Assembly: GCA_030748635.1 (NCBI GenBank)
Contig: JASMLP010000160.1
Coordinates: 1 to 64,000 of the forward strand
Source: Planctomycetota bacterium
Lineage (GTDB): Bacteria > Planctomycetota > JACQVV01 > JASMLP01
Reading direction: 5' to 3'
DNA: 64,000 bases
Part shown: piece after piece, positions 41,772 through 50,677 of the stretch
How positions within the stretch are numbered: the first letter of the stretch is position 1
Layout: each line of letters starts with the position of its first letter
Translations under genes and position numbers: made by a program
Notes under the pieces: generated by a model
The model's input: the letters and a program-made list of their open reading frames with translations, nothing else
Told to the model about the DNA's origin: nothing
Database searches by the model: none

Positions 41772-42275
41772 ATGGGTGAACTAGCGCCAGACGATAACTA
41801 CTTCATGGAACGAGCCCTTTCTGAAGCCCAGAAGGCCGAAGAAGCTGGGGACGTTCCGGTGGGTGCTGTCGTCGTGCGTGATGGAATCATCATCGCTCGA
41901 GCACACAATCAGAGAGAACTGCTCTCTGATCCTACGGCTCATGCTGAAATATTGGCACTCACTCAAGCGGCGAGTGTCGTTGGAACTTGGCGGCTCATCG
42001 ATTGTGACCTTTTCGTCACCAAGGAGCCCTGTCCGATGTGTGCGGGGGCTCTCATCAATGCGCGTATTCGACGGGTTGTTTTGGGTGCTCGGGATATCAA
42101 AGGCGGTGCTTGCGGATCGGTTCTAAACATTACCAACCATCCGCAACTCAACCATCAGGTTACGGTCGAAGATGGAATCCTGAGTGATGTTTGCGCGTCG
42201 ATTTTAACCAGTTTTTTTGCCAATAAACGGAGAGGTGCCAGAGCGGACGAATGGGACGGTCTCGAAAACCGTTGA
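41772..42275 (+). CDS. tadA: tRNA-adenosine(34) deaminase
   Basis: The 167-residue product has the zinc deaminase motifs HAEILAL and PCPMCAGALINARI. The N terminus FMERALSEAQKAEEAGDVPV and GAVVV are typical of TadA. It deaminates A34 of tRNA-Arg(ACG) to inosine. The ATG at 41772 is used; an in-frame ATG at 41802 is close. The last 47 bp of the gene, including the stop, lie within the following tRNA-Ser gene, so its final ~15 residues (RRGARADEWDGLENR) are encoded by tRNA sequence. Confidence 0.95.
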   Translation: MGELAPDDNYFMERALSEAQKAEEAGDVPVGAVVVRDGIIIARAHNQRELLSDPTAHAEILALTQAASVVGTWRLIDCDLFVTKEPCPMCAGALINARIRRVVLGARDIKGGACGSVLNITNHPQLNHQVTVEDGILSDVCASILTSFFANKRRGARADEWDGLENR

Positions 42276-42319
42276 GCCCCTACGGGGTTCCGTGGGTTCG
42301 AATCCCACCCTCTCCGCCA
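42229..42319 (+). tRNA. tRNA-Ser (anticodon CGA)
   Basis: The acceptor GGAGAGG pairs with CCTCTCC, the anticodon stem-loop is ACGGT-CTCGAAA-ACCGT with CGA in the centre (reads UCG), a long variable arm typical of serine tRNAs follows, the T arm is GTGGG-TTCGAAT-CCCAC, and CCA is encoded. It overlaps the tadA 3' end by 47 bp. Confidence 0.96.
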
Positions 42320-42382
42320 AGTTCATGAACCCAAAATACATAGAGACATCGATTGCAATATGCATTCTTTGTAAATCACATT

Positions 42383-42472
42383 GGAGGGGTCGCATAGAGG
42401 CCGAGTGCGCTCGCTTGGAAAGCGGGTAGGTGGGAAACTGCCTCGTGGGTTCGAATCCCACCCTCTCCGCCA
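42383..42472 (+). tRNA. tRNA-Ser (anticodon GGA)
   Basis: The acceptor GGAGGGG pairs with CCTCTCC (one G-U). The anticodon stem CTCGC/GCGGG encloses TTGGAAA with GGA (reads UCC/UCU). The long variable arm and the T arm plus acceptor 3' strand are the same as in the preceding tRNA-Ser. CCA is encoded and ends at 42472. The 63 bp between the two tRNAs shows nothing recognisable. Confidence 0.96.
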
Positions 42473-42473
42473 T

Positions 42474-42720
42474 GCCATGCTAGATGGGGACGTAGCGGAG
42501 CCCTTTTCCTGAAATCCGCTGTATCGGGATCGATGTTCTTTTGAGGTGTCTCGTTCTTCAGGCGCTTCGCGGTGTACGCGACGGTGAAGGTCAGGCCCCT
42601 TGCAATGAAGTGGTTGCTAACCGGGTCAGGGGCGAGAGCCAGCAGCCCTAACAATTTACTTCATGTGCCGAGGGATCACCGGGCTGGAGTTGGCTGCTGT
42701 CGAATCCTGCGGGGCAGGCA
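42474..42720 (+). ncRNA. ffs: Signal recognition particle RNA, long type with Alu domain
   Basis: The domain-IV core is unmistakable: GGTCAGG, GGC-GAGA-GCC with a GNRA tetraloop, then AGCAGCC, enclosed by the stem TGAAGT/ACTTCA. The 5' part (GCCATGCTAG, GGGGACGTAGCGGAGCCC, TGAAATCCGCT) parallels the Alu domain of the Bacillus 6S-like SRP RNA, and the 3' part (ATGTGCCGAGGG, GAGTTGGCTGCT) matches its helix 5 strand. The 3' GCAGGC pairs with the 5' GCCATGC, placing the 3' end near 42719. It begins one nucleotide after the tRNA-Ser CCA, so tRNA 3' processing could create its 5' end. tadA-SRP RNA-dnaX is also the Bacillus order. Confidence 0.92.
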
Positions 42721-42768
42721 TCGAAAAAGGATGCATGGCTTTTCTTTTCAACCCATTGAGTTTGATCC

Positions 42769-44472
42769 GTGACTTACCAGGTGATCCCTCGAAAATATCG
42801 TCCTCGATTATTCGAAGATATCGTCGGTCAAAACCCGATTGTTCAGACCATACAGGGCGCAATCCGATCTGAACGTATCGCGCACGCCTTTTTGTTCACG
42901 GGCCCTCATGGGGTAGGAAAAACTTCAACCGCCCGAGTGCTTGCCAAGGCGCTCAATTGTGAACAAGGGATCTCGGATTCACCCTGTGGTGACTGCGAAA
43001 GTTGCCTACGCATTGCCCAGGGGGTGGACCTCGATGTCCGCGAAATTAACGGGGCGGATAATCGCGGTGTGGACGAAATACGAAACATCATCGAAGAATG
43101 TCGGCTTTCCCCTACCAGTTCCCGGCTAAGGGTTTACATCATCGATGAAGTTCATCAACTTACCGATGCGGCGTTCAATGCGCTTCTCAAGACTCTAGAA
43201 GAGCCCCCCCCACACGTACATTTCATTCTTGCCACCACACAACCTTCGGATATCCCCTCTACGATTCAATCTCGATGTCAGAGATACGATTTCCGGCCGG
43301 TTCAGATTCGTGATGTCGTAGAACGTCTTCAATCCATCTGTTCGAAGGAAAAGATCGATTCGGAAGAGGTCGTTCTTTATCGGTTGGCCAGTCGAGCCGA
43401 CGGCAGCCTTCGAGATTCTCAAAAACTTTTGGACCAACTGGTTTCCTTTCAGGGCAAAAAGCTGACAGAAAAGTCCCTGGTAGACTGGCTCGGCCTTACC
43501 CCTCAAGAAGAACTGAATCAGACTGTCCAGGACCTTATCCAAGGAGATGTTCCTTCGCTACTCTCTCGCCTGGATCGTTTTTTCCAAGAGGGCAAGGATC
43601 TAGGTGAATATCTCGAATCGTTGATCCAACATTTGAGAAATATGCTTCTTGCCAGTTACGAGGGGCTGGATCCTTCCTTACTTCAAATCGGCAAGAATGA
43701 ATTTCAGGTCCTTCGTGATTCAGCCCAACATTTCGATGCTGAAACCACCCTCTTGTTGATTCAGCATCTTCTCGAACTACAGCGCAGGATGTCCCGCCCC
43801 GGCGCACATCGAGTGTTGGTGGAAATTACATTTCTCAAGATGGCGCAATTTCGCAATTTACTACCACTAAGTGAAGCAATCGAAATTATATCGAAGACGG
43901 GTCTTTCAACACCCAGCCCGCCCCAGAGTCCGCCCGGCAGTTCTTTCCAATCAAAACATCGCCAAGTTCCTCAATCCCCCCAGCTTTCTCGCCCAGTTCA
44001 ACAACCGCACACGCCTCCAACGGCCCAGACTGCTGTGCCCACATCAACCCTCGAGAGCAAGACTCGCTCCGTTCCTACGGCATGCGAGCACCCTGTCCAT
44101 TCGATTGAAGAGATCCGAAAGCGGTGGCCACAAGTCCTTTCGAACATTGCTGCCCAAGACCCGCATCTCGAAGCGTTACTGAGACCGGCTCAGTTACGCT
44201 CCTTCGAGCAACAGGCGCTTACCCTGACCTTCAATTCAAAATCTAAATTTACCATTACCCAAATTCGGGACACCGAGCGGATTCTGAGAGTGGAGGAGGC
44301 GGTCCGGGTAGTTCTTGGAGAAAACATACGGTTGCGGCTCGAAATCGAACAAGATCAACTTCCCAATCGGTCCCGATCGTCTCAAGCCAGAGAGGATCCA
44401 TCTGTCCTTCAAGCCCTGGAACTTTTTCAAGGCCGAATCGTTCATGTAGAGGAGCCCAGACATGGAAAATAG
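42769..44472 (+). CDS. dnaX: DNA polymerase III tau/gamma subunit
   Basis: The 567-residue product starts with GTG. It has RKYRPRLFEDIVGQ, Walker A GPHGVGKTS, the zinc module C-x8-C-x2-C-x2-C (CEQGISDSPCGDCESC), Walker B IDEVHQL, ALLKTLEEPPPHVHFILATT and the SRC motif SRCQRYDF. The C-terminal region has a proline/serine-rich linker (about 375-435) and a tau-like end. It loads the sliding clamp and organises the replisome. No obvious A-rich slippery site for gamma production was seen. The ybaB start overlaps its end by 11 bp. Confidence 0.95.
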   Translation: MTYQVIPRKYRPRLFEDIVGQNPIVQTIQGAIRSERIAHAFLFTGPHGVGKTSTARVLAKALNCEQGISDSPCGDCESCLRIAQGVDLDVREINGADNRGVDEIRNIIEECRLSPTSSRLRVYIIDEVHQLTDAAFNALLKTLEEPPPHVHFILATTQPSDIPSTIQSRCQRYDFRPVQIRDVVERLQSICSKEKIDSEEVVLYRLASRADGSLRDSQKLLDQLVSFQGKKLTEKSLVDWLGLTPQEELNQTVQDLIQGDVPSLLSRLDRFFQEGKDLGEYLESLIQHLRNMLLASYEGLDPSLLQIGKNEFQVLRDSAQHFDAETTLLLIQHLLELQRRMSRPGAHRVLVEITFLKMAQFRNLLPLSEAIEIISKTGLSTPSPPQSPPGSSFQSKHRQVPQSPQLSRPVQQPHTPPTAQTAVPTSTLESKTRSVPTACEHPVHSIEEIRKRWPQVLSNIAAQDPHLEALLRPAQLRSFEQQALTLTFNSKSKFTITQIRDTERILRVEEAVRVVLGENIRLRLEIEQDQLPNRSRSSQAREDPSVLQALELFQGRIVHVEEPRHGK

Positions 44473-44851
44473 CCCCCCCAACAACCCGTTCGATTTTGGT
44501 CAGATCCTCGGAAAACTCGGTGGACTCGGTGGAGCCAGCGATCTTCTCAAGCAAGCACAAGACCTTCCGGCCAAGATGAAAAAGATCAAATCGGAGGCTA
44601 GCCAGAAAACACTACGTGTTTCCGTGGGGGGTGGTGCCGTTGAAATCGTTTGCCGCGGTACGGGAGAAATCGAAACCCTAAAAATCGCTCCCTCAGTCGT
44701 AGATCCCAATTCCACCGAAGAGCTTGAAGACCTCCTTCGTGCAGGAGTCAATGAAAGTTTACGCCAAGCTCGCGAGATGGTCCGGATTGAGATGGCGAAA
44801 GCGACCGAACACTTACCGATTCCGCCGGGAATGCTCGACGATCTGGACTGA
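44462..44851 (+). CDS. ybaB: YbaB/EbfC family nucleoid-associated protein
   Basis: The 129-residue product has the family core LLKQAQDLPAKMKKIKSEAS (helix), VSVGGGAVEIVCRGTGEIET and the C-terminal helix ending PPGMLDD. It binds DNA as a dimer. The gene overlaps dnaX, the common arrangement, but recR, which usually follows, is not present; a convergent fabZ-like gene begins 2 bp away. Confidence 0.92.
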   Translation: MENSPPNNPFDFGQILGKLGGLGGASDLLKQAQDLPAKMKKIKSEASQKTLRVSVGGGAVEIVCRGTGEIETLKIAPSVVDPNSTEELEDLLRAGVNESLRQAREMVRIEMAKATEHLPIPPGMLDDLD

Positions 44852-44853
44852 AA

Positions 44854-45342
44854 TCACACCGCAGGGAGTAACGCCCCCATCACTTTGGCCTCAAAAGCGA
44901 TCTGGTCTCCCACGATCCCCTGAGCCTTGAATACGGACATCCTCGCCCGAACACGCTCACCCACAAGTATCAGGATCAAATCATCACCTGGATACACGGA
45001 TTCACGAAACCGGACTTTATCCAATCCGTAAAACCCGAGAAAACGATCCGAATTCTCAGGAAAAATACGCTTATAGGCGTAGGAAGAGACCTGAGCCGCT
45101 GCTTCCAGCATCAATACACCAGGCATTAAGGGACGACCGGGAATATGTCCTCGCGCCCAGTACGCGTCTTCACTTTGGTGTGAATGCCCGATGAAGAGTT
45201 GCTGATCCATATCGATTTTCAATATCGATGTGAGCATTTCAAATTCGAAACGCTGCGGATTGAAATTTCGGATCTCCTCTTGGGAGACCAGCGGTTTCCC
45301 AAAATCGAGATCATCTATGGAGGCAAGGAATTTTGGTGGCAT
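44854..45342 (-). CDS. fabZ: 3-hydroxyacyl-ACP dehydratase, FabZ-like
   Basis: The 162-residue product is a hot-dog-fold dehydratase. YWARGHIPGRPLMPGVLMLE contains the catalytic histidine in the family's H-x-P-G-x-P-x-M-P-G loop, and AAQVSSYAY the usual helix. RFLGFYGLDKVRFRESVYPG follows the FabZ pattern. It would dehydrate 3-hydroxyacyl-ACP in fatty-acid elongation. The N-terminal ~40 residues are longer than usual. It is 13 bp downstream of ptsP on the same strand. Other acyl-dehydratase roles, for example in a specialised lipid pathway, remain possible. Confidence 0.82.
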   Translation of the reverse strand: MPPKFLASIDDLDFGKPLVSQEEIRNFNPQRFEFEMLTSILKIDMDQQLFIGHSHQSEDAYWARGHIPGRPLMPGVLMLEAAAQVSSYAYKRIFPENSDRFLGFYGLDKVRFRESVYPGDDLILILVGERVRARMSVFKAQGIVGDQIAFEAKVMGALLPAV

Positions 45343-45355
45343 CGGAAAATAGATC

Positions 45356-47680
45356 TTAGATTTGGGCCAGAAAAGGTGTCATCTCGCGGAGTCCACGCCG
45401 CAGGCGCTGCTGGATTTCGCTAGAAGATTCTTGTTCGAGCAAGTACTTGCCTAAATGATCAAGGTAATCTTGGTGAAGATGATAAAGAAGGTATTTAACC
45501 ATTGGGATGGCATAAGGTTGAACTGAGAAATTTCGATACCCGAGAGATAGTAGCGCCAGAGAGCTCAAAGGGACGCCGGCCATTTCACCGCAAATGGAAA
45601 AAAAGAATTCATTCTCCTCGCAAAACTTGGAAATCTGCGCCAACGCTCGGATCACTGCCGGATGAAGCGGACTGTAAAGATTTCGAACCTGTTCATTGTT
45701 CCTGTCGACCGCGAGCAAATATTGGACAAGATCGTTCGATCCCACACTAAAGAAATCAGCCAACTCGACGTAACTATCCATTTGCAAGATAACAGCGGGC
45801 ACTTCGATCATCATTCCCAGTGAGGGCTTCGGCGAAACTCCCTCCTCATTACACACTTCGTCGAAAAGTTGACGGGTGGCCTCCATTTCCCATCGTGCGG
45901 TAACCATGGGGACAAGAAATCGGACCTGGGAAGTCTCCTCACGAGCCGCGTGTAATACCGCACGTACCTGTTCACGAAATACCTTGGGATTTTCCAGCAA
46001 AAACCGAATGGAACGAAACCCCAGGTAAGGATTCAATTCCTTATTGGGCTCCAAGAAGGGCAAATGCTTATCACCTCCGATGTCAAGCAATCGTACGGTA
46101 ATGCTCCCCTCTGGAAACCCTCGAAACACGCTTCGATAAAATTGGACTTGATCCTGATGACTGGGCCATGCGGATTGCTGCATGTAATAGAATTCCGTCC
46201 GTAATAGACCGACCGAACGGGCGCCATTTTGCTTCGCTGACTGAATTTCTGTTGGCATCCCTAGATTGACTGAAACACTACTCCCCTGAGGGGTCGTTTC
46301 CTGGTTTTCTAAATCCTCTAACTGTTCAATCAATTGAACGAAGGTATTGTCCTCTTGTTGTTTTCTCTGACGGTATTGCGCTTCAATGTCAGACTCAGGA
46401 CTGACAAAAACAAAGCCGCTGCTTCCATCTACGAGTAAACGCTCGCCTTTTGGGATCTTACTGAGCAACTCAGGAACCCCCACCACAGCGGGAATCCCAA
46501 GTGAACGAGCGAGAATGGACGCGTGGGAGGTTTCGCTTCCATGCCGCGTCACGATCCCTAAGACCTGATGAGGGTCTAGTTCGTGCGCCAAACTCGCCGT
46601 TTGAGCGGGAGTGAGAAACTCAGCTACCAGCACAAAAGGCTCATTGGGCATTTCAGCGGTTCGTCGAGGAATACCAAGATTGATCAAGATCTGATCCCTC
46701 ACATCCAGAACATCGTGCGCTTTTTCCCGAAAAACCTCATTGTCCATGGACTCGAAAATCTTGACATATTTCCCCAACACTTGATCCACAGCCACCGCGG
46801 CGGAAGTTCCCGTATCGATGCATTCATAAACCTGCGCCAGAAACACGGGATCCTCGATGAATTTACCTTGCGCCTGGAGGACATTCACCGCCTCTCCACT
46901 TAGGCCCGCGCGATCAAGATCGTCCACCCTCGAGATAAAGTCATCCTTGGAGCCTGCGATGGCCATTTCGAATTTTTGCCGTTCTTTCGCCGGCCCCTCG
47001 CTAGGGACTACTCTTGGTAACTTGGCTCCTCGTTCGTTACGAAGGAGGAAAGCCGGGCCCACTCCGACTCCAGGACTGGATCCGATTCCGTTCAGGCAGC
47101 TGGAGCCCCCCAGTCCTCGCCCCACGAGAAGACTCACATCGACCACACTTGAGACCTGACCGGCCAGGGCTTGCAGTGTAAATATTTCGTTGGGATGAAA
47201 CTGATAGGTGCGTTGGGTTTGTACCGTCAAAACGCCCAAGAATCGTCCACGAAGATGAAGAGGAACCCCGGCGAAAGTCCTGAATCTTTCTTCACCGGTC
47301 TGCGGGAAATAGAAATACCTTTCATGATTGGGCGCGTCGGATGTCACGACCGGTCGTTCCGTCTCAGCGACAAGGCCGGTCAGACCTTGCCCAAAGTTCA
47401 TCCGGACCTCATCCACAGACTCCATTTTAAGACCGTAAGTGGCCGTCAGAACGAGGGATTTAGAACCCTCTTCGCATAAGTAGATGGAGCATACGTCAAA
47501 ACTTAAACGGGCAGCGACAATCTGTACGATTTGATCCAGGGCATCCCTGAATTCAACGCTTTCGGCCACTGCGGCCGATGTATCCCGCAATACAGAGAGA
47601 TAGAGGCTCTCCTCTCGCTTAATACCGTCCCCCGCGGAGACCTTGTGGGTCGGATTCTGTTCATTTTTCTCGCCACGCAT
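45356..47680 (-). CDS. ptsP: Phosphoenolpyruvate-protein phosphotransferase, GAF-containing (PtsP)
   Basis: The 774-residue product has an N-terminal GAF domain (about 30-180, FRTFAGVPLHLRGRFLGVLT) and an enzyme I module: the phosphohistidine segment GIVTRHGSETSHASILARSL, GIPAVVGV, the PEP-binding SVGLLRTEFYYMQ and LLDIGGDKHLPFLEP, and the terminal ICGEMAGVPLSSLALLSLG. This is the architecture of EI-Ntr, the first enzyme of the nitrogen-related PTS. No HPr-like gene is adjacent. The GAF domain is the likely sensor of a nitrogen signal. Confidence 0.92.
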   Translation of the reverse strand: MRGEKNEQNPTHKVSAGDGIKREESLYLSVLRDTSAAVAESVEFRDALDQIVQIVAARLSFDVCSIYLCEEGSKSLVLTATYGLKMESVDEVRMNFGQGLTGLVAETERPVVTSDAPNHERYFYFPQTGEERFRTFAGVPLHLRGRFLGVLTVQTQRTYQFHPNEIFTLQALAGQVSSVVDVSLLVGRGLGGSSCLNGIGSSPGVGVGPAFLLRNERGAKLPRVVPSEGPAKERQKFEMAIAGSKDDFISRVDDLDRAGLSGEAVNVLQAQGKFIEDPVFLAQVYECIDTGTSAAVAVDQVLGKYVKIFESMDNEVFREKAHDVLDVRDQILINLGIPRRTAEMPNEPFVLVAEFLTPAQTASLAHELDPHQVLGIVTRHGSETSHASILARSLGIPAVVGVPELLSKIPKGERLLVDGSSGFVFVSPESDIEAQYRQRKQQEDNTFVQLIEQLEDLENQETTPQGSSVSVNLGMPTEIQSAKQNGARSVGLLRTEFYYMQQSAWPSHQDQVQFYRSVFRGFPEGSITVRLLDIGGDKHLPFLEPNKELNPYLGFRSIRFLLENPKVFREQVRAVLHAAREETSQVRFLVPMVTARWEMEATRQLFDEVCNEEGVSPKPSLGMMIEVPAVILQMDSYVELADFFSVGSNDLVQYLLAVDRNNEQVRNLYSPLHPAVIRALAQISKFCEENEFFFSICGEMAGVPLSSLALLSLGYRNFSVQPYAIPMVKYLLYHLHQDYLDHLGKYLLEQESSSEIQQRLRRGLREMTPFLAQI

Positions 47681-47763
47681 CGGCGAAAGGCTACGGATCT
47701 ACACCCTTTTCGTCAATGGATCTCGCAAACACGCATTTGCATATATGTAGAAACTGGTACAGG

Positions 47764-50637
47764 ATGAGTCTCAGTTCGATGAACGATCCGGATGAAATGA
47801 ACAGTTCTGAACCCACTGACCTCAAGGTCGGAACACGAGTGGATCGTTACGAAATCCTCTCCGAAATCGGCCGGGGTGGCATGGGCGTTGTTTTCAAGGC
47901 TCGTGATGTCGAAATCGGACGGGAAGTCGCTCTCAAGGTGATGCTCGGCATCACTCCGGATTCGGAGCAAACAGGCCGCTTCCTGCAAGAGGCTCAACTG
48001 CTAGGGCGCCTCAATCATCCGGGCATTGTCCCGATACTCCATTTCGGCACGCAGCCTTACCCATATATCGCTATGCGCCTGATCAAAGGAACGGATCTGG
48101 CCACCCACTTAGCGCAAAGGCGCAATAAACTCCCGATCAAAACCGTTTTATCTCATGCAGACCGAATTCTGGACGCATTAACCCACATTCATGAAAAGGG
48201 AACGATTCATAGAGATATCAAACCATCCAACATTCTCTTATCGGAGGATGGATATCCACTTTTGAGTGATTTTGGAATCGCCAAGGATCTTCATACTGAA
48301 TCGATGAATTTGACCCGAACCGGACAGGCTCTCGGCGATTTCCGTTACGCGGCCCCGGAACAGATTACCGGAAATGGATCGATCGGCCCCTGGAGTGACC
48401 TTTTCTCATTTGGGGTGGTTCTTTATGAAATGCTGACTGGGCGCTCCCCTTTCTCCGCGGACGCCGGTCCCGAAGCGATGAACCGCATCCTTGATGGAGT
48501 CTACGCGCCCGCTTCCTCGGTCTCGCCACGTATCGACAAACGGTTCGACATCATTATCTCCTACCTTCTGGCCTCTTCGCCGGACCAACGTTTTCAAACT
48601 GCCCATTCATTGCGGACCGCACTTCTGACCCATGAACTACCTCAAGATCTTCCTCCCCTTCCCAAGAGAAGAATGGCAAAAAGGAAACGAAGAATTTCCT
48701 GGATGCTTTACGTTGCGTTTCTTCTGATCCCTTTGGTCTATGTTTTCAAACCTGGCGACCTTGAGAAACCAACGGATAAGAGCCATGAACCTTTGGTTAT
48801 GATCGAGAATTCGGGCTTGAATCCCGTTTCTCCACCGACCCCGATTTCAACCGAACCGCTCGCCCCCAAGCGACCGATTCCGCTTCCCGACAGTCCAAAA
48901 TCGTCCACGACCCCCCCCACTCAATCCGCCAAGGATCTCCCCAAAAGGGTGGATCATGAGAGTCCAACGAGATCCTCCGATCCGGGAAATTCCACGACTC
49001 CTCCCGCTGAGGTCAAAAAGACCATTGTCAGATCTCTAGCGGAGAAGTCTCTTCTCCCCCTACCCGCCTCAATCAACAAAAAGTCAGGATTTCAAAATAA
49101 GCTTCTCCCAAAGTCCTTACGCAGTGGGAGCCTGAACCTGTCCTTGGCGCTCTGTCGCCGATTGGCTCGCACATCTTGTTCATGGAGCCAGTGGGGTTGT
49201 GACTATGGATCCGACCTCGGCATGGCACTGTTCTTGGGTCAACCCCGCTCCTGGGCCGCATTCTCTCTCGCGGCGGGCAAACTTGATCTGGCCGCCCTTT
49301 GCATGCGCTATTCGGGATTCACATATTCTCAAAGAGCTGAAGTCATCGACCGTTGGTTCAAAGTGCATCCGATTCCGCCCGAGAACCTCCGCCCATTCTT
49401 ATCTCAATACGACACCCTTCGAAATCTTTCCCCTTCCAAACGCACCCTGGGAATGTTGAACAGGTTTCTCCTCGACAATGAGGCCAGCATTTACGCATCA
49501 GGCATGAAAGCCGAAGTCGAGGATCTGTGGATCCAAACCCGGGCCTCCAAAATTTCTCTCGCGACACTCTTTCCTCACTCGAACCGACAAAAACGCAATA
49601 ATGATTCGGTTTTGCTGGAATATCGGCTTGGTGATCCAGATGCCCGCGTATTCTCAGCAACCGATTCCTCGAAGTGGGAAAAGTTCAAAAAGTCTCTCGT
49701 GGGCGAAGGCACCCATCACTTTCGTGGAAAGTGGTCTTCACTTCATGCGCAGATTTCTACCCACTTTCTCCCCCAATGCGAGGAGTTCCAGCTTCACATT
49801 CTCGACGCGAATTCTCTTACCCTCACGGGTGCAGGATTCCATATTGAACTCGACCGAGGCACCTGCAAACTGTTTCGTTCGTCCGTCCAATTTCCGCTCA
49901 CCTTTGATAATCGCCCCCTGGTACAAAAAACCTCTGGAATCCCTCAAAAGCCCAAACGCGGACGGAGTATGCGTTTGGACCTTTCCTATCTCCCCCCTCG
50001 ACTTACCGGCAAGGTTCAAGGCCATCGGGCCTGTTCCACGACACTTCCATCCGAATATGAATCCGCTTCTTTGTGGTTGCAATCCCGGGGAAAAACCGCG
50101 TTAGGATCACTTTTGCTGAACGGGAAGTTAGATCCTAAATGGGAGCAAAAGATACGGAAAACGGTCGCCCTGCGTTTCCTACATCGAGAATATGAGAATA
50201 TCGAAAATTTGCGCGAGGGTCTTCGTCGTTCGATTCAACTGGATACGACCCATGGTTTTCAGGAGGAGACCCCGATTTCCGGTCCACTCCCCTTTAACGG
50301 AATGATTCCTCTTTATCCACAATCGGACACCAGGCGATTGCGGGCCATTCGCTGGAGTGGATTCATCTTGATTCCGGATTCGGAAAGCTACTCGATTTCA
50401 ATTCGAACCGAACTTTCGTTAAAGATTCTTATTGGGACCCGTTGGCACCAAAATATTTCGGAGGATTCCCGACTGCGAACGATCACTTTGACCCGAAAAT
50501 TGAACGCAGGCGTTTATCCATTCTGCATCGAACTCTCCTCACCGAGTCCTGAATCCACTCTCCGCTTTTATCTGAAAGCGACTCATGAAACTGGGTATTT
50601 TTCAGAGTCCTGGCAATTCTTCTCCATCCCGGAATGA
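47764..50637 (+). CDS. Large Ser/Thr protein kinase with outer PA14-like domain
   Basis: The ATG at 47764 gives 957 residues. Kinase motifs are GRGGMGVVF (near 36), the ATP lysine in VALKVML, HRDIKPSN near 148, DFGIAK near 168 and APEQ. A proline-rich segment and a membrane span near 315-332 (WMLYVAFLLIPLVYVF) follow. The outer region of about 600 residues ends in a PA14-like domain (near 860-955): IRWSGFILIPDSESYSISIR and LNAGVYPFCIELSS. PA14 domains often bind carbohydrate. The middle of the outer part is unrecognised. It is divergent from ptsP by 83 bp. Confidence 0.9.
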   Translation: MSLSSMNDPDEMNSSEPTDLKVGTRVDRYEILSEIGRGGMGVVFKARDVEIGREVALKVMLGITPDSEQTGRFLQEAQLLGRLNHPGIVPILHFGTQPYPYIAMRLIKGTDLATHLAQRRNKLPIKTVLSHADRILDALTHIHEKGTIHRDIKPSNILLSEDGYPLLSDFGIAKDLHTESMNLTRTGQALGDFRYAAPEQITGNGSIGPWSDLFSFGVVLYEMLTGRSPFSADAGPEAMNRILDGVYAPASSVSPRIDKRFDIIISYLLASSPDQRFQTAHSLRTALLTHELPQDLPPLPKRRMAKRKRRISWMLYVAFLLIPLVYVFKPGDLEKPTDKSHEPLVMIENSGLNPVSPPTPISTEPLAPKRPIPLPDSPKSSTTPPTQSAKDLPKRVDHESPTRSSDPGNSTTPPAEVKKTIVRSLAEKSLLPLPASINKKSGFQNKLLPKSLRSGSLNLSLALCRRLARTSCSWSQWGCDYGSDLGMALFLGQPRSWAAFSLAAGKLDLAALCMRYSGFTYSQRAEVIDRWFKVHPIPPENLRPFLSQYDTLRNLSPSKRTLGMLNRFLLDNEASIYASGMKAEVEDLWIQTRASKISLATLFPHSNRQKRNNDSVLLEYRLGDPDARVFSATDSSKWEKFKKSLVGEGTHHFRGKWSSLHAQISTHFLPQCEEFQLHILDANSLTLTGAGFHIELDRGTCKLFRSSVQFPLTFDNRPLVQKTSGIPQKPKRGRSMRLDLSYLPPRLTGKVQGHRACSTTLPSEYESASLWLQSRGKTALGSLLLNGKLDPKWEQKIRKTVALRFLHREYENIENLREGLRRSIQLDTTHGFQEETPISGPLPFNGMIPLYPQSDTRRLRAIRWSGFILIPDSESYSISIRTELSLKILIGTRWHQNISEDSRLRTITLTRKLNAGVYPFCIELSSPSPESTLRFYLKATHETGYFSESWQFFSIPE

Positions 50638-50677
50638 TTGAAAATTTTCATCCCGTTGATCCCTCCTGCGGCCCGAA

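Noticed and set aside
42204-42473. Minus-strand frame with repeated AERVGFEPT-like sequence
   Set aside because: It is the well-known spurious translation of tRNA-Ser genes.
42376-42768. Short open frames between tRNA-Ser and dnaX
   Set aside because: The region is occupied by the SRP RNA.
42769-44472. Programmed frameshift making gamma from dnaX
   Set aside because: No A-rich slippery heptamer with a following hairpin was seen.
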